A stretch of DNA of 64,000 nucleotides from Bacillota bacterium (GCA_023390815.1 JAEWCC010000008.1:70263-134262); one strand, 5' to 3'. Shown: positions 25,030 through 34,419, counted from the stretch's first letter. Numbers and translations: made by a program. Notes: generated from the sequence alone by a model not told the origin.

Positions 25030-26265
25030 TTACTCCGTTTTTTTCAATACGACGCAGCTGTTGTGCCCGCCAAAGCCGAATGAATTGGACAGCGCGTAGC
25101 GCGCATCCATCCGCTTCGCCTGACCCTTCACATAGTCGAGGTTGCAGCCCTCGCCTTCCGTTTCAAGGCCGATGGTCGGGGGAGCAATCCCTGCGTTCAC
25201 CGCAAATTGCGCAATCACGGCTTCAAAAGCGCCCGCCGCGCCCAGCATATGGCCCGTCATGGACTTGGTGGAGCTTACGAGCAGATGATTTGCATGCTCG
25301 CCGAAACAAAGTTCGATCGCAGCGCTTTCCATCGCATCGTTGAGCGGCGTGCTCGTGCCGTGCGCGTTGATATAGCCGACTTCGGCGCTGTCAATCCCCG
25401 CATCTTCCATCGCGAGTGTCATGGCCTTGGCGGCATACACCCCGCCCGGCTGCGGCGCCGTAATGTGATGCGCGTCACATGTCTGCGCGTATCCTGCGAT
25501 CTGTCCCAGCGCTTTACCGCCGCGCCTTTTCATGTGCGCTTCGCTCTCGATCAACATAAATGCCGCGCCTTCGCCCATTACAAAGCCATCCCGGTCCTTA
25601 TCGAACGGAATGGAAGCCCGGTGCGGGTCTGCGCTTTCCGAAAGCGCCTGCATCTGGTGGAAGCCCTGCACCGCAAGCTCGGTCATCACGGCTTCCGCGC
25701 CGCCCACGAGTATCGCGTCCGCGCGGCCTTCCTTTATGGCGTAATACGCCTGACCGATCGCGTCTGCGCCGGACGAGCATGCGGTGACCACACTAAAGCA
25801 CGGCCCGTGCAGGCCCAGCCGTATTGCGATCGTACCCGCCGCCGTGTTGATGATGGCTTTGGGAATGAAAAGCGACGATACGGCGCGCGGCCCGTTTGAC
25901 CTCAATTCCTCATGCTGTTCGCAGATGACGTCGAGGCCGCCCATGCCGCTGCCGAGTATCACGCCCACGCGTTCCGCGTCGTAGTTGCCGGTCTCGATGC
26001 CGCTCTGCTCCCATGCCTGCGTCGCCGCGTAAACCGCGAACTGCGTGAAGCGCGCCATGCGTTTGGCTTCGCGGTTCGTGATATAACGTGAGGGATCAAA
26101 GTCCGCAACCTGTCCCGCTACATGAATACCGGTGAGCGCTACGTCAAAACACGTCGCTTCGCGTATGCCGCAGACGCCTGCGGCCGCATTCTGGAAAGCT
26201 TCCTCTGCAGAAAAACCGATGGGAGATACGACCCCCATGCCAGTTATCATAACCTGGTTCCCCAT
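25030..26265 (-). CDS. fabF: Beta-ketoacyl-ACP synthase II
   Basis: 411 residues, thiolase fold. It condenses malonyl-ACP with the growing acyl chain. The Cys-His-His triad is visible: VTACSSGADAIGQAYYAIKE (Cys near 162), NAHGTSTPLNDAMES (His) and STKSMTGHMLGAAGAFEAV (His). Start ATG 26265 has AGGAGGT immediately upstream, overlapping the fabG TAG stop; the longer reading lies within fabG. Condensing enzyme FabH is encoded earlier in the same operon. Confidence 0.96.
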   Translation of the reverse strand: MGNQVMITGMGVVSPIGFSAEEAFQNAAAGVCGIREATCFDVALTGIHVAGQVADFDPSRYITNREAKRMARFTQFAVYAATQAWEQSGIETGNYDAERVGVILGSGMGGLDVICEQHEELRSNGPRAVSSLFIPKAIINTAAGTIAIRLGLHGPCFSVVTACSSGADAIGQAYYAIKEGRADAILVGGAEAVMTELAVQGFHQMQALSESADPHRASIPFDKDRDGFVMGEGAAFMLIESEAHMKRRGGKALGQIAGYAQTCDAHHITAPQPGGVYAAKAMTLAMEDAGIDSAEVGYINAHGTSTPLNDAMESAAIELCFGEHANHLLVSSTKSMTGHMLGAAGAFEAVIAQFAVNAGIAPPTIGLETEGEGCNLDYVKGQAKRMDARYALSNSFGFGGHNSCVVLKKTE

Positions 26266-26273
26266 AGTACCTC

Positions 26274-27008
26274 CTATATCACCATGCCGCCGTCCACGAC
26301 CATCACCTGCCCGGTGATGTACGCGCCGCCGTCGCCGCACAGAAACTGCACGAGCGCCGCGACGTCGGACGGCGATCCAAACCGCCGGAGCGGTATCGCC
26401 TGTTTCATCTTTTCTTTAACGTCGTCATTCAGTGAATCGGTCATCGCGGTTTCGATAAAGCCGGGCGCGACCGCGTTGACACAGATTCCCCTTGCCGCTG
26501 CTTCCTTCGCGCACGATTTGGTAAAGCCGATGATCGCGGCCTTGGACGCGGCGTAGTTGGTCTGCCCCGCGTTGCCCATGACGCCTACCACCGACGTGAT
26601 GTTGACGATGCGGCCCTGCCGTGCCTTCATCAGAGCCGGCAGCGCTGCACGCGTGCAGTAAAAGCAGCTGCCCATATTGGCGCGCATCACGTTCTCGTAC
26701 TGCGCATCTGTCATGCGCATCAGCAGTCCGTCGTCCGTTACGCCCGCGTTGTTGACGAGCGCATAGAGGCCGCCCAGTTTTTCGATGCACTGCTCTACCA
26801 TGCGGGTGCATTGTGCGGAATCGGAGAGATCCGCCTGCAGCGTTTCCGCGCGGCGCCCCAATTCCGTCACTTCCTGCCGCACGGCTTCCGCCTTCTCTGC
26901 GCCGCGGTGGTAGTGGATCGCGATATCAAAACCCGCCTCGGCCAGCTTCAGGCATATCGCGCGGCCGATTCCGCCCGACGCGCCTGTTACGAGCGCTACC
27001 TTATTCAT
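26274..27008 (-). CDS. fabG: 3-oxoacyl-ACP reductase
   Basis: 244 residues, short-chain dehydrogenase. It reduces 3-oxoacyl-ACP with NADPH. The coenzyme motif VTGASGGIGRAICLKLAEAG is at the N-terminus, NNAGVTDDGLLMRM follows, and the active site has ITSVVGVMGNAGQTNYAASK (Ser, Tyr, Lys). Its place between fabD and fabF makes the fatty acid role secure compared with the two rhamnose-region SDR genes. It starts 3 bp after fabD. Confidence 0.95.
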   Translation of the reverse strand: MNKVALVTGASGGIGRAICLKLAEAGFDIAIHYHRGAEKAEAVRQEVTELGRRAETLQADLSDSAQCTRMVEQCIEKLGGLYALVNNAGVTDDGLLMRMTDAQYENVMRANMGSCFYCTRAALPALMKARQGRIVNITSVVGVMGNAGQTNYAASKAAIIGFTKSCAKEAAARGICVNAVAPGFIETAMTDSLNDDVKEKMKQAIPLRRFGSPSDVAALVQFLCGDGGAYITGQVMVVDGGMVI

Positions 27009-27011
27009 GAA

Positions 27012-27929
27012 CTACCTCACTGATCCTAAAAACTTTTCGAGCGTATCGCGGTCCCGCACCGAGACCACTTCGACCCCTTTGTCTACCCGGCGCTTGAGCA
27101 TCTTGGAGAGCACGTTGCCCGGCCCGACTTCGATAAAGCGCTCTGTGCCGCTTGCGATCATATGCTCGGTACAATCGTGCCAGCGCACGCGGCTGCGCAT
27201 CTGCTCCGCCAGCAATGCAGAGATATCTGAATCAGCGGGATACGGCGTACCGAGCGCGTTGGAATAAACGGTTTTACCGGCCACGCCGATATCTTCGCGC
27301 TTGAGCACCGCAAGAAAAGCCTCGGAAGCACTGCCAAGCAGCGGTGAATGCGACGGCCCACGCACGGACAGCAGTGTGACCATCTTTGCACCTGCCTGTT
27401 CAAACTTGTCCTTAAGCGCCAGCAGATCGGGCATCTGGCCCGCCACCACGGTCTGAAGCTGTGAAAGGTGGTTAGCGACGGTAGCGCTGGAAAAGCCCGC
27501 TATGGCCTCCTCCACCTGCTCCGCCGTAAAGCCGATCACCGAGAGCATGCCGCCCGCACCGGGCGCAAACGCCTCGTCCATAATGCGCCCTCTCGCGCGT
27601 ACGAGCGCCGCACATTGCGCGATGTCGAACACGCCCGCGGCGCACAGCGCGCCGTATTCACCGAGTGACAGCCCTGCATAAAGGTCCGCATCGATGCCTC
27701 CGCTTTGCAACGCCCTCAACAGCGATATGGTATGCGCAAAAATGGCAGGCTGACAAACCTCGCCCTCATCCAGCCGCTTGCCTTCGAAGCACGCCGCTTT
27801 GAGGTCGAGTTCCGCTCCCTGCTCGCACAGTTCAAATGTTTCGGTATAGATAGGATGATAAATATATAAGTCCGCTCCCATGCCGGGCGTCTGAGCGCCC
27901 TGGCCCGGGAATAAAAATGCTGTCTTCAT
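27012..27929 (-). CDS. fabD: Malonyl-CoA:ACP transacylase
   Basis: 305 residues. It transfers malonyl from CoA to ACP. The N-terminal FLFPGQGAQTPGMGADL is the family signature and the nucleophile Ser lies in AGLSLGEYGAL (family GHSLGE, with Leu replacing His here), near residue 92. A conserved His occurs in SVRGPSHSPLLGSASEAF. It sits 12 bp after fabK and 3 bp before fabG. Confidence 0.95.
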   Translation of the reverse strand: MKTAFLFPGQGAQTPGMGADLYIYHPIYTETFELCEQGAELDLKAACFEGKRLDEGEVCQPAIFAHTISLLRALQSGGIDADLYAGLSLGEYGALCAAGVFDIAQCAALVRARGRIMDEAFAPGAGGMLSVIGFTAEQVEEAIAGFSSATVANHLSQLQTVVAGQMPDLLALKDKFEQAGAKMVTLLSVRGPSHSPLLGSASEAFLAVLKREDIGVAGKTVYSNALGTPYPADSDISALLAEQMRSRVRWHDCTEHMIASGTERFIEVGPGNVLSKMLKRRVDKGVEVVSVRDRDTLEKFLGSVR

Positions 27930-27941
27930 GGCATTACCCCT

Positions 27942-28892
27942 TTAGCCCAGCAGAGTTCCGAAAACATCGTCCCGTATGCGTTCGAGGCTGGTCTTGTCGA
28001 ACAGCTCGCGGATAATTTCCGCCGCAGGCTGAACCTGATCCATCATGCACGCGCATTGTCCGGCCATGAACGAACCGCCTTCTTTGTCGCCGTGCAGCAC
28101 CGCGCGCATCAGCGAGCCTTCGCCAAGCTTCTCGAGCTTTTCCGCCCCGCCCGGTTCGTACTCAAACTTCGCCATCTCGCGCACGAGCGGGCTTCTGAGC
28201 ACGCGCACCGGATGCCCGGTTATACGTCCCGTTACCTTGCTGTCGATATCCTTGGCTTTGATCACGCGTTGCTTGTATTCCTCGTGCACCGTACATTCTT
28301 CGGCAAGGATGAACCGCGTGCCCACCTGCACACCCGAAGCGCCGAGGCAGAATGCCGCCGCAACGGTTTCCGCGTTGTAGATGCCGCCCGCCGCCACAAC
28401 GGGAATATCCACGCTGCGCACGATGTCCGGCGTCAATACCATCGTCGTGAGTTCGCCGATGTGTCCGCCCGCCTCGCAGCCTTCCGCGATCACAAAGTCC
28501 GCGCCCGAGCGCTGCATCATCTGGGCAAGTGCGCTGCTCGCGACTACCGGCGCGATGATGCATCCCGCTTCCTTCCACGCGCGCACATAACCTGCCGGAT
28601 TGCCCGCGCCCGTGATAACCACCGGAACGCGTTCCTCGGAAACGACTTTGGCGATCTCTTCAACATAGGGGCTTAAGAGCATCACGTTGAGTCCGAACGG
28701 TTTGTCCGTTTTGGCGCGCAGCTCGCGGATCTGTGTGCGTACCCAGTCCGCAGGCGCGTTTCCAGCCGCGATCACCCCAAGTCCACCCGCCATCGACACC
28801 GCAGCGGCAAGGCTTGCGTTGGATACCCAAGCCATGCCGCCCTGAATCAGCGGATATTCGATGTGCAGTATGGAAGTAATATTACTTCTCAT
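27942..28892 (-). CDS. fabK: Enoyl-ACP reductase II (FMN-dependent)
   Basis: 316 residues, a flavin TIM barrel of the nitronate monooxygenase type. The start PLIQGGMAWVSNASLAAAVS, the FMN phosphate region AGGIYNAETVAAAFCLGASG and GVQVGTRF are visible. It reduces enoyl-ACP, the last step of elongation, and replaces FabI in many Firmicutes, which makes them triclosan-tolerant. The ATG at 28892 overlaps the acpP stop by 11 bp; the longer upstream reading lies in acpP. Position between acpP and fabD matches the known Firmicutes gene order, so a nitronate monooxygenase is unlikely. Confidence 0.94.
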   Translation of the reverse strand: MRSNITSILHIEYPLIQGGMAWVSNASLAAAVSMAGGLGVIAAGNAPADWVRTQIRELRAKTDKPFGLNVMLLSPYVEEIAKVVSEERVPVVITGAGNPAGYVRAWKEAGCIIAPVVASSALAQMMQRSGADFVIAEGCEAGGHIGELTTMVLTPDIVRSVDIPVVAAGGIYNAETVAAAFCLGASGVQVGTRFILAEECTVHEEYKQRVIKAKDIDSKVTGRITGHPVRVLRSPLVREMAKFEYEPGGAEKLEKLGEGSLMRAVLHGDKEGGSFMAGQCACMMDQVQPAAEIIRELFDKTSLERIRDDVFGTLLG

Positions 28893-29115
28893 TCTGCTTC
28901 TTCTCCAGATAAGCCGCGAGCTCGCCGACCGTCTTGACATCCTTGATCTCTTCGTTGGGGATCATGATATCGAGCTCCTTCTCGATGCCGATGAGCATCT
29001 CGACCATGTCGAGCGAGTCCATCTCAAAGTCTTCGACGAAGCGCGATTCCGACGTAACGCTGTCCGCGTCGATGTCCAGCTGTTCCACCAGTTTGGCGAT
29101 AATTTTCTCTTGCAT
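28882..29115 (-). CDS. acpP: Acyl carrier protein
   Basis: 77 residues, the usual ACP length, acidic and helical. The phosphopantetheine attachment Ser is in FEMDSLDMVEMLIGIEKE (DSL motif). The start at 29115 is preferred over ATG 29130 because GGAGGA lies 8 nt before it and the resulting length is canonical. It carries intermediates for all the fab enzymes of this operon and lies 29 bp after fabH. Confidence 0.97.
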   Translation of the reverse strand: MQEKIIAKLVEQLDIDADSVTSESRFVEDFEMDSLDMVEMLIGIEKELDIMIPNEEIKDVKTVGELAAYLEKKQNEK

Positions 29116-29144
29116 GGGTTGTTCCTCCATATATTAGATGTTTT

Positions 29145-30113
29145 TTAAATTGTCCAATCTATTACCACTCCGCCGCATGTGAGCCCCGAACCGAATCCGA
29201 CGAGCGCAACGCGGTCTCCCTTTTGAAGCCAGCCCTGTTGTACCGCGTCGCACATGGCGATAGGGATCGTCGCGGAGGAGGTATTGGCATACCGGTCGAT
29301 GTTCAAAAAGAACTGGTCCGGATTAAAGTGCATATTACGGATGATGTAATCGATGATTTTCACATTCGCCTGATGCGGGATGACTTTGGTAAATGGCTTA
29401 TCGCCGCATTTAGCCAGCAGTTTTTTCAGCACATCCTCAATCGCGCCCACCGCGTAAGTGAACACTTCCTTACCCTTCATCTTGAGGTATTCCTTTTTGG
29501 GCGGCTTTGGATCGCTGAAAGGCGTCTCGCGCGGGTCCCACCTGCACGAGAGCACGTCGTCGTTATCGGGCGTACCGCCCAGCACCGCGCAACCCAAATG
29601 CTCTGCTTCGCTCTTTTTCAACACGACGGCGCCCGCGCCGTCGCCGAACAGCACACAGGTAGTCCTGTCGTTCCAATCGGTGATCTTCGATAACGTCTCA
29701 CTCGCTACCACAATGGCAGCCTGCGCGCCCAGCGTTTCCATCAGGCTCGACGCTGTGACAAGCGCGTATACGAACCCGGTGCAGCCTGCAGATATATCCA
29801 TCGCGGCACAGTCCAGCCCCAGCTCGCGTTGAACGTGGCTCGCCATCGAAGGCGTGATGTAATCGCCCGTGATGGTGCAAGCAACGATAAGCCCTATCTG
29901 GCTTGGCTCGAGACCCGCGTTCTCCACCGCCTGCCGCGCCGCGGCAGCGGCCATGCCGGTCGTTGTTTCCTGTGTCGCAATGTGCCGCTCCCGGATACCG
30001 GTGCGCTTTTGTATCCATTCGTCGCTTGTTTCGACGAACTTCTCGAGATCGGTATTGGTTACAACCTTCTCGGGCAGACTGCTCGCGATTCCCGCGATCT
30101 CTACGTATGCCAT
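29145..30113 (-). CDS. fabH: Beta-ketoacyl-ACP synthase III
   Basis: 322 residues, thiolase fold. It starts fatty acid synthesis by condensing acyl-CoA with malonyl-ACP. The Cys-His-Asn triad is visible: DISAGCTGFVYAL (Cys near 112), VIPHQANVKIIDY (His) and NTSSATIPIAMCDA (Asn). It follows accA by 4 bp; being first of the fab genes matches the gene order known from streptococci and clostridia. Confidence 0.96.
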   Translation of the reverse strand: MAYVEIAGIASSLPEKVVTNTDLEKFVETSDEWIQKRTGIRERHIATQETTTGMAAAAARQAVENAGLEPSQIGLIVACTITGDYITPSMASHVQRELGLDCAAMDISAGCTGFVYALVTASSLMETLGAQAAIVVASETLSKITDWNDRTTCVLFGDGAGAVVLKKSEAEHLGCAVLGGTPDNDDVLSCRWDPRETPFSDPKPPKKEYLKMKGKEVFTYAVGAIEDVLKKLLAKCGDKPFTKVIPHQANVKIIDYIIRNMHFNPDQFFLNIDRYANTSSATIPIAMCDAVQQGWLQKGDRVALVGFGSGLTCGGVVIDWTI

Positions 30114-30117
30114 AGGT

Positions 30118-30969
30118 TTATAATCCCCTCATGCCTAAAAATTTCTCATGCCGCTTCTCTACCAGCCGATTCGGCGGGATCTTCGTCAACCGGGTCAGAC
30201 AAACCCGGAACAGGTTCCGGATGTCGTTCACGCTTTTATCCATATTAAAGCGGTCGAAGCCCTCCGGTTCGCGGATCACGCTATCGACGATGTTGAAATG
30301 CTTCAGGTCTTCCGCCGTGAGCTTCAGGTTTTCCGCTGCTTCCTGCGCCATGGAGCTGTCCTTGAACAGGATAGACGCCGCGCCCTCGGGCGAAATCACC
30401 GAGAAGTAACTGTTCTCCATCATGATCAGCCGGTCTGCGAGCGAAAGCGCGAGCGCGCCGCCGCTTCCCCCTTCGCCTACGATGATGGAAATGATGGGCG
30501 TTTTGAGCGTCGCCATGACCTTGAGGTGTTCCGCGATGATAAATCCTTGTCCCCGCTCCTCCGCTTCTACGCCTGCGGCTGCGCCCGGCGTATCCACGAT
30601 GCAGATCACGGGCCGCGAAAACTTCTCGGCCTGCTTAAGCGCGCGGATGGATTTGCGGTAGCCTTCCGGGTGCGGCATGCCGAAGTTGCAGCGCATGCGC
30701 TCTTCCAGCGTATGCCCCTTCTGCTGGCCGATCACCGTAACGGGCCATTCCTCGAACCAGGCAATCGCGGTGATGATGGACGGATCGTCGCCGAAGCAGT
30801 GGTCGCCCTTCACTTCGAATACACCGGTAAACAGCTTATCGATATAATCCCGCGCCTGCGGCCGGTTCTCCTTGCGCGCGCTTAAAACACGTTCCCAGGA
30901 TTTTCCGGTCTCTGCGGGCGGCTGAGTTTCTTTATTCACTTTTTTCGCTTCGTTTGAAGACATCGTCAT
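30118..30969 (-). CDS. accA: Acetyl-CoA carboxylase carboxyltransferase subunit alpha
   Basis: 283 residues, crotonase fold. With AccD it moves the carboxyl group from carboxybiotin to acetyl-CoA. Visible family features are PEGYRKSIRALKQAEKFSRP, CIVDTPGAAAGVEAEERGQG and VGEGGSGGALALSLADRLIM with oxyanion-hole glycines. It overlaps accD by 38 bp; the start at 30969 has AAGGA upstream, with a second ATG two codons later. Confidence 0.95.
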   Translation of the reverse strand: MTMSSNEAKKVNKETQPPAETGKSWERVLSARKENRPQARDYIDKLFTGVFEVKGDHCFGDDPSIITAIAWFEEWPVTVIGQQKGHTLEERMRCNFGMPHPEGYRKSIRALKQAEKFSRPVICIVDTPGAAAGVEAEERGQGFIIAEHLKVMATLKTPIISIIVGEGGSGGALALSLADRLIMMENSYFSVISPEGAASILFKDSSMAQEAAENLKLTAEDLKHFNIVDSVIREPEGFDRFNMDKSVNDIRNLFRVCLTRLTKIPPNRLVEKRHEKFLGMRGL

Positions 30970-31828
30970 AAATATCCTTGATCCCCGACTTTATGGTTTT
31001 CTGCGGGTTCCCGCAGTGTAATGCCAGGATGTCGGCGAGCGTATTCCGCAGGTCCTTGCGGTCCACGATCCGGTCGATAAGCCCGTGCGCAAACAGGTAC
31101 TCCGCCGTTTGGAACCCCTCCGGTAGTTTGGCGTTCACCGTCTGTTCGATGACGCGCGGCCCGGCAAAACCGATCAACGCACCCGGCTCCGCAATCGTGA
31201 TGTCGCCCTGCATCGCAAAGCTGGCCGTGACGCCGCCCGTGGTGGGGTGTGTCAGCACGTTGACGTGCAGCAGCTTCTGTTCGGCATGGCGTGCCAGGGC
31301 AATCGTTGTGCGCGACATCTGCAGCAGCGAGTGAATGCCTTCCTGCATGCGCGCGCCGCCCGAGGCGCAGAATATGATGAGCGGAAGCTGGTTGAGCGTT
31401 GCAAACTCCGCGATGATGACGATCTTCTCGCCCACCACGGTGCCCATGCTGCCCATCATGAAGTACGAGTCCATCACGGCGAGCGCGGTACGGTATCCCT
31501 TGATCGAGGCCTTACCGATGATCACGCCTTCCTGCACGTGGGACTTGCTTTTCTCGCTTGCGATCTTGGTCTTGTAACCCGGAAACGAGAGCGGATCGCT
31601 GCTTTCGGCTTCACGTTCGATCTCGATGAAGCTGCCCGAGTCTACGATAGACTCGATGCGCTTGTATGCGGGCTGCCGGAACAGCGTGCCGCAATACGGG
31701 CAGGTGGAATCGTTCGCGTGGAATATGCCCGCAAGCAGGTCCTTGCCGCATCCGCTGCAGCGCAGCGTTTCCACTGTGAGCCGCTGGGCGTTGCTGTCTG
31801 TTTGGATTTTTTCACTGAACAGATTCAT
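30932..31828 (-). CDS. accD: Acetyl-CoA carboxylase carboxyltransferase subunit beta
   Basis: 298 residues. The N-terminal zinc finger is present as CSGCGKDLL and CPYCGTLF (four Cys, residues about 24-50), followed by the crotonase domain with FCASGGARMQEGIHSLLQMS and HPTTGGVTASFAMQGD. It partners AccA. The start overlaps the accC stop by 17 bp, consistent with coupled translation of the complex. Confidence 0.95.
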   Translation of the reverse strand: MNLFSEKIQTDSNAQRLTVETLRCSGCGKDLLAGIFHANDSTCPYCGTLFRQPAYKRIESIVDSGSFIEIEREAESSDPLSFPGYKTKIASEKSKSHVQEGVIIGKASIKGYRTALAVMDSYFMMGSMGTVVGEKIVIIAEFATLNQLPLIIFCASGGARMQEGIHSLLQMSRTTIALARHAEQKLLHVNVLTHPTTGGVTASFAMQGDITIAEPGALIGFAGPRVIEQTVNAKLPEGFQTAEYLFAHGLIDRIVDRKDLRNTLADILALHCGNPQKTIKSGIKDIYDDVFKRSEKSE

Positions 31829-33182
31829 GTTCTCTCCGCAAAAACTGATGTATAAATTCCTGCTCGATCCATTTCGTATGCACGCCGCCTGTAATATACG
31901 CGTCGTGCCTGAGCATCGCCTGCGTGAAGCTGGCGTTATGGGCGACCCCCTCGATCCCGAGTTCTTCGAGGGCTGCGAGGCTTAAATGCCTTGCCTCCTC
32001 GCGGTCGTCTCCCGAACAGATGACTTTCATAATCATCGAGTCGTAGTAGGGCGGTATTTCATCGCCCGGGCCGTAGCCCGTGTCGACGCGCACGCCGTTT
32101 CCGCCCGGCAGCCGCATCGATTGGATGACGCCCGGCGAAGGGCGGAAACTCTCCATCACGTTCTCCGCGTTGATGCGGCACTCGATCGCATGGCCCCGCG
32201 GGATGATATCTTCCTGCCTGATGTTGAAGTGGTGCCCCATCGCTACTTGAATCTGCGCTTTGATGAGATCCACGCCGAATATGCTTTCCGTCACGGGATG
32301 CTCCACCTGAATGCGCGTGTTCATCTCCATAAAGTAGTATTTGCCGTCTTTGTACAGAAACTCGATGGTGCCCGCGTTCTTGTACCCTGCGCGCCGCGCG
32401 ATCTCGACCGCGGTATTCTCCATCGCGCTGCGCACCTCTGGTTCGATGAACGGCGCGGGCGCTTCCTCGACGAGCTTCTGGTTCTTGCGCTGCAGGCTGC
32501 ACTCGCGCGTTCCCAGGTGCAGCACGTTGCCGTGTTCGTCCGCTAAAATCTGTATCTCGATGTGGCGCGCTTGGGGCAGATACGCTTCGATATACATGCT
32601 GCGGTCGCCGAATGCCAGCTCCGCTTCGCGGCTGACGAGCGGGAATTCCTTCTCCAGCTCCACCGCATTATTCACAACGCGGATTCCTTTACCGCCGCCG
32701 CCCTTTGAGGCTTTGAGCATCACCGGATAGCCGACCGTCTTGCAGACGGTCAGCGCGGTCTTAACACTGTCCACCGTGCCGGGGCTGCCGGGTACGACCG
32801 GAAACCCGTTTTCCTGCATCCACTGGCGCGCGCGCTGCTTGTCTTCGAGCAGCCGCATCGCCGCGATGTCCGGCCCGATGAAGCGGATGCCTTCCTCGTC
32901 GCAGGCCCGCCGGAACCCGGCGTTCTCGGACAGAAAACCGACGCCCGGATGAATGAGGTCCGCCCGATAGGCCCTTGCCGCCGCCATGATGCTTTCGATG
33001 TTGAGGTAGCTTTTTTCTGCAGGGCGCGGGCCGATACAAACGCGTTCGTCTGCAAGCCGCACATGCAGGCTGCGCTCGTCGTTTTCGGAAAACACTGCAA
33101 TGGTCTTCAGCCCAAGCTTTTTACAGGTGCGGATGATGCGGACAGCGATCTCGCCCCGGTTCGCGATGAGTACGGTATTCAT
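31812..33182 (-). CDS. accC: Biotin carboxylase subunit of acetyl-CoA carboxylase
   Basis: 456 residues, ATP-grasp. It carboxylates the biotin on AccB using ATP and bicarbonate. The N-terminus NTVLIANRGEIAVRIIRTCK and the ATP-binding loop KASKGGGGKGIRVV are canonical; EMNTRIQVEHPVTESIFGVD holds metal and bicarbonate ligands. Start ATG 33182 lies 1 bp after the accB stop; the longer reading is inside accB. Confidence 0.96.
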   Translation of the reverse strand: MNTVLIANRGEIAVRIIRTCKKLGLKTIAVFSENDERSLHVRLADERVCIGPRPAEKSYLNIESIMAAARAYRADLIHPGVGFLSENAGFRRACDEEGIRFIGPDIAAMRLLEDKQRARQWMQENGFPVVPGSPGTVDSVKTALTVCKTVGYPVMLKASKGGGGKGIRVVNNAVELEKEFPLVSREAELAFGDRSMYIEAYLPQARHIEIQILADEHGNVLHLGTRECSLQRKNQKLVEEAPAPFIEPEVRSAMENTAVEIARRAGYKNAGTIEFLYKDGKYYFMEMNTRIQVEHPVTESIFGVDLIKAQIQVAMGHHFNIRQEDIIPRGHAIECRINAENVMESFRPSPGVIQSMRLPGGNGVRVDTGYGPGDEIPPYYDSMIMKVICSGDDREEARHLSLAALEELGIEGVAHNASFTQAMLRHDAYITGGVHTKWIEQEFIHQFLRREHESVQ

Positions 33183-33183
33183 G

Positions 33184-33606
33184 TCAGCTTTCCTTCGCGT
33201 ACAGGAACAGCGCGTCGTTCGCTTTAATGGTCTGTGCGTTTTCCACAAATATGCGCTCGATCACGCCGGATTTGGGGGCGCAAATTTCATTCATCATCTT
33301 CATGGCCTCGATAATGCAGATCGGCTCTCCCTTATGCACATGCTGGCCCTCGCGCACATACGGCTCCGCACCCGGCTCTTTAGCCGCATAGAATACGCCA
33401 GAAATGGGCGCAAAAATAATGTCCTCCGTCTCAAACTCCTTTACCGCCGTGGTTTCTCTGGCGGGCGTTAAAGAAGCCGGAACGACTTCCGCCGTGCACC
33501 GGTTGCGCTCCAGGCACAACCGTACATCCTGTATCTGAATTTCGATCCTGTCGAATGAGGAAGCCTCCGCTTTATCGATGAGGCTGAAGATCTTTTCTAC
33601 GTCCAT
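33184..33606 (-). CDS. accB: Biotin carboxyl carrier protein
   Basis: 140 residues. The C-terminal biotinyl domain (about 65-140) carries IEAMKMMNEI, whose Lys is biotinylated; a Pro/Ala-rich linker (VVPASLTPARETTAVKE) joins it to the N-terminal segment. Start ATG 33606 has GGAGGATAG upstream. First gene of the acc-fab operon after the MarR regulator, with about 320 bp of non-coding DNA between them, including a palindrome at 33675-33687. Confidence 0.95.
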   Translation of the reverse strand: MDVEKIFSLIDKAEASSFDRIEIQIQDVRLCLERNRCTAEVVPASLTPARETTAVKEFETEDIIFAPISGVFYAAKEPGAEPYVREGQHVHKGEPICIIEAMKMMNEICAPKSGVIERIFVENAQTIKANDALFLYAKES

Positions 33607-33926
33607 ATCTATCCTCCGCAGCAAGCGTCTTTGTATTGATTGCCATTGAGGCAAGAAATCATACAAAAATACAGTTAGTACTACTAACCAAACAGGTTTT
33701 TTGCCATCTTAACATCAGACGGAAAGGATGTCAATGAACCGAATGTTAACAGTGTTGCAAATGATATGAACGAAAACTGGCCCAATTTGGGCGCAGACCG
33801 CTTAAAAACACGTATTTATTAAGAAATTTTTTCGGAAACGACGTAAAATATTGATTTTAGCTGAAGAATTATTAAACGGATAATACGAATCATTGATATT
33901 TTCATCAATATGATATCATACAAATG
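33607..33926 (-). other. acc-fab operon leader and control region
   Basis: 320 bp without a gene between marR and accB. It contains the palindrome TTAGTACTACTAA (33675-33687), a 13-bp palindrome GCCCAATTTGGGC (33780-33792), and TATGATATCATA (33909-33920) next to a TTGAT/ATCAA pair just after the marR stop. A possible accB -10, TATGAT on the minus strand, lies next to the first palindrome. No terminator with a T tract separates marR from accB. Confidence 0.45.
33675..33687 (-). promoter_or_regulatory. Candidate operator upstream of accB
   Basis: TTAGTA-C-TACTAA is a perfect palindrome lying 69-81 bp before the accB start. It overlaps the likely -35 region of an accB promoter whose -10 would be TATGAT. 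The adjacent MarR protein is the obvious candidate binder. The half-site resembles the FapR half-site TTAGTA, but the spacing is much shorter than in FapR boxes. Confidence 0.4.
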
Positions 33927-34376
33927 TCAGTGTTCCAGGCGGCTGAAAAAGTCGCGAAGTGCGACCAGCGCTTTCAGTACGTCCGGATATTCCGCGATTT
34001 TGAAGTCGCGCAGCAGGCTCTCGATCATCATGTCATGAAACTGCTTGTGCTTCCGGCAACAGTTCTCCCCCGTTTCGGTCAGCTTGAGTATGCTCTTACG
34101 CTTATCGTGCTCGGATACCGCTTTTTGCAGATAGTTTTTTTCTGTCAGCCGTTTTACCGAAACGCTTGCGGTGGCTTTTGTCACACCCAACATATCGGCA
34201 ATGCAGGTCAGCGTCGGGTCCGGTTCGTCCTGCACGACCTCGAGGATATGCATTTCCGTTCGACTGATGGCGCTGTTGGAGGACTGCGATACGCTCTTTT
34301 CCTGCAGACGGAGTATTTTGTAAAACGTATCCTTGAGCATCTGGTTCAGCAGTACGCGAATCTCCTGCTCGTTCAT
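33927..34376 (-). CDS. MarR-family regulator, likely FabT-type control of fatty acid synthesis
   Basis: 149 residues, winged helix-turn-helix. The core reads TLTCIADMLGVTKATASVSVKRLTEKNYLQKAV with the wing KRKSILKLTETGE. Start ATG 34376 follows GGAGGATG; a GTG seven codons earlier is less likely. It heads the acc-fab cluster, the position held by FabT in streptococci and lactococci, where FabT with acyl-ACP represses fab genes. Function is inferred from this position. It has its own promoter (34462-34490). Confidence 0.82.
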   Translation of the reverse strand: MNEQEIRVLLNQMLKDTFYKILRLQEKSVSQSSNSAISRTEMHILEVVQDEPDPTLTCIADMLGVTKATASVSVKRLTEKNYLQKAVSEHDKRKSILKLTETGENCCRKHKQFHDMMIESLLRDFKIAEYPDVLKALVALRDFFSRLEH

Positions 34377-34419
34377 GACATCCTCCGCCTCCCGCACCTT
34401 ACAAAACGCCTGAAGGTCC

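Noticed and set aside
27942..28892. Nitronate monooxygenase
   Set aside because: The fold is shared, but the gene sits between acpP and fabD and overlaps acpP, as expected for FabK.
33675..33687. FapR box
   Set aside because: The TTAGTA half-sites match, but FapR sites have a longer spacer and the operon regulator is MarR type. Reported only as a candidate operator.
33780..33792. Terminator between marR and accB
   Set aside because: The palindrome GCCCAATTTGGGC has no loop of useful size and no T tract on either strand.
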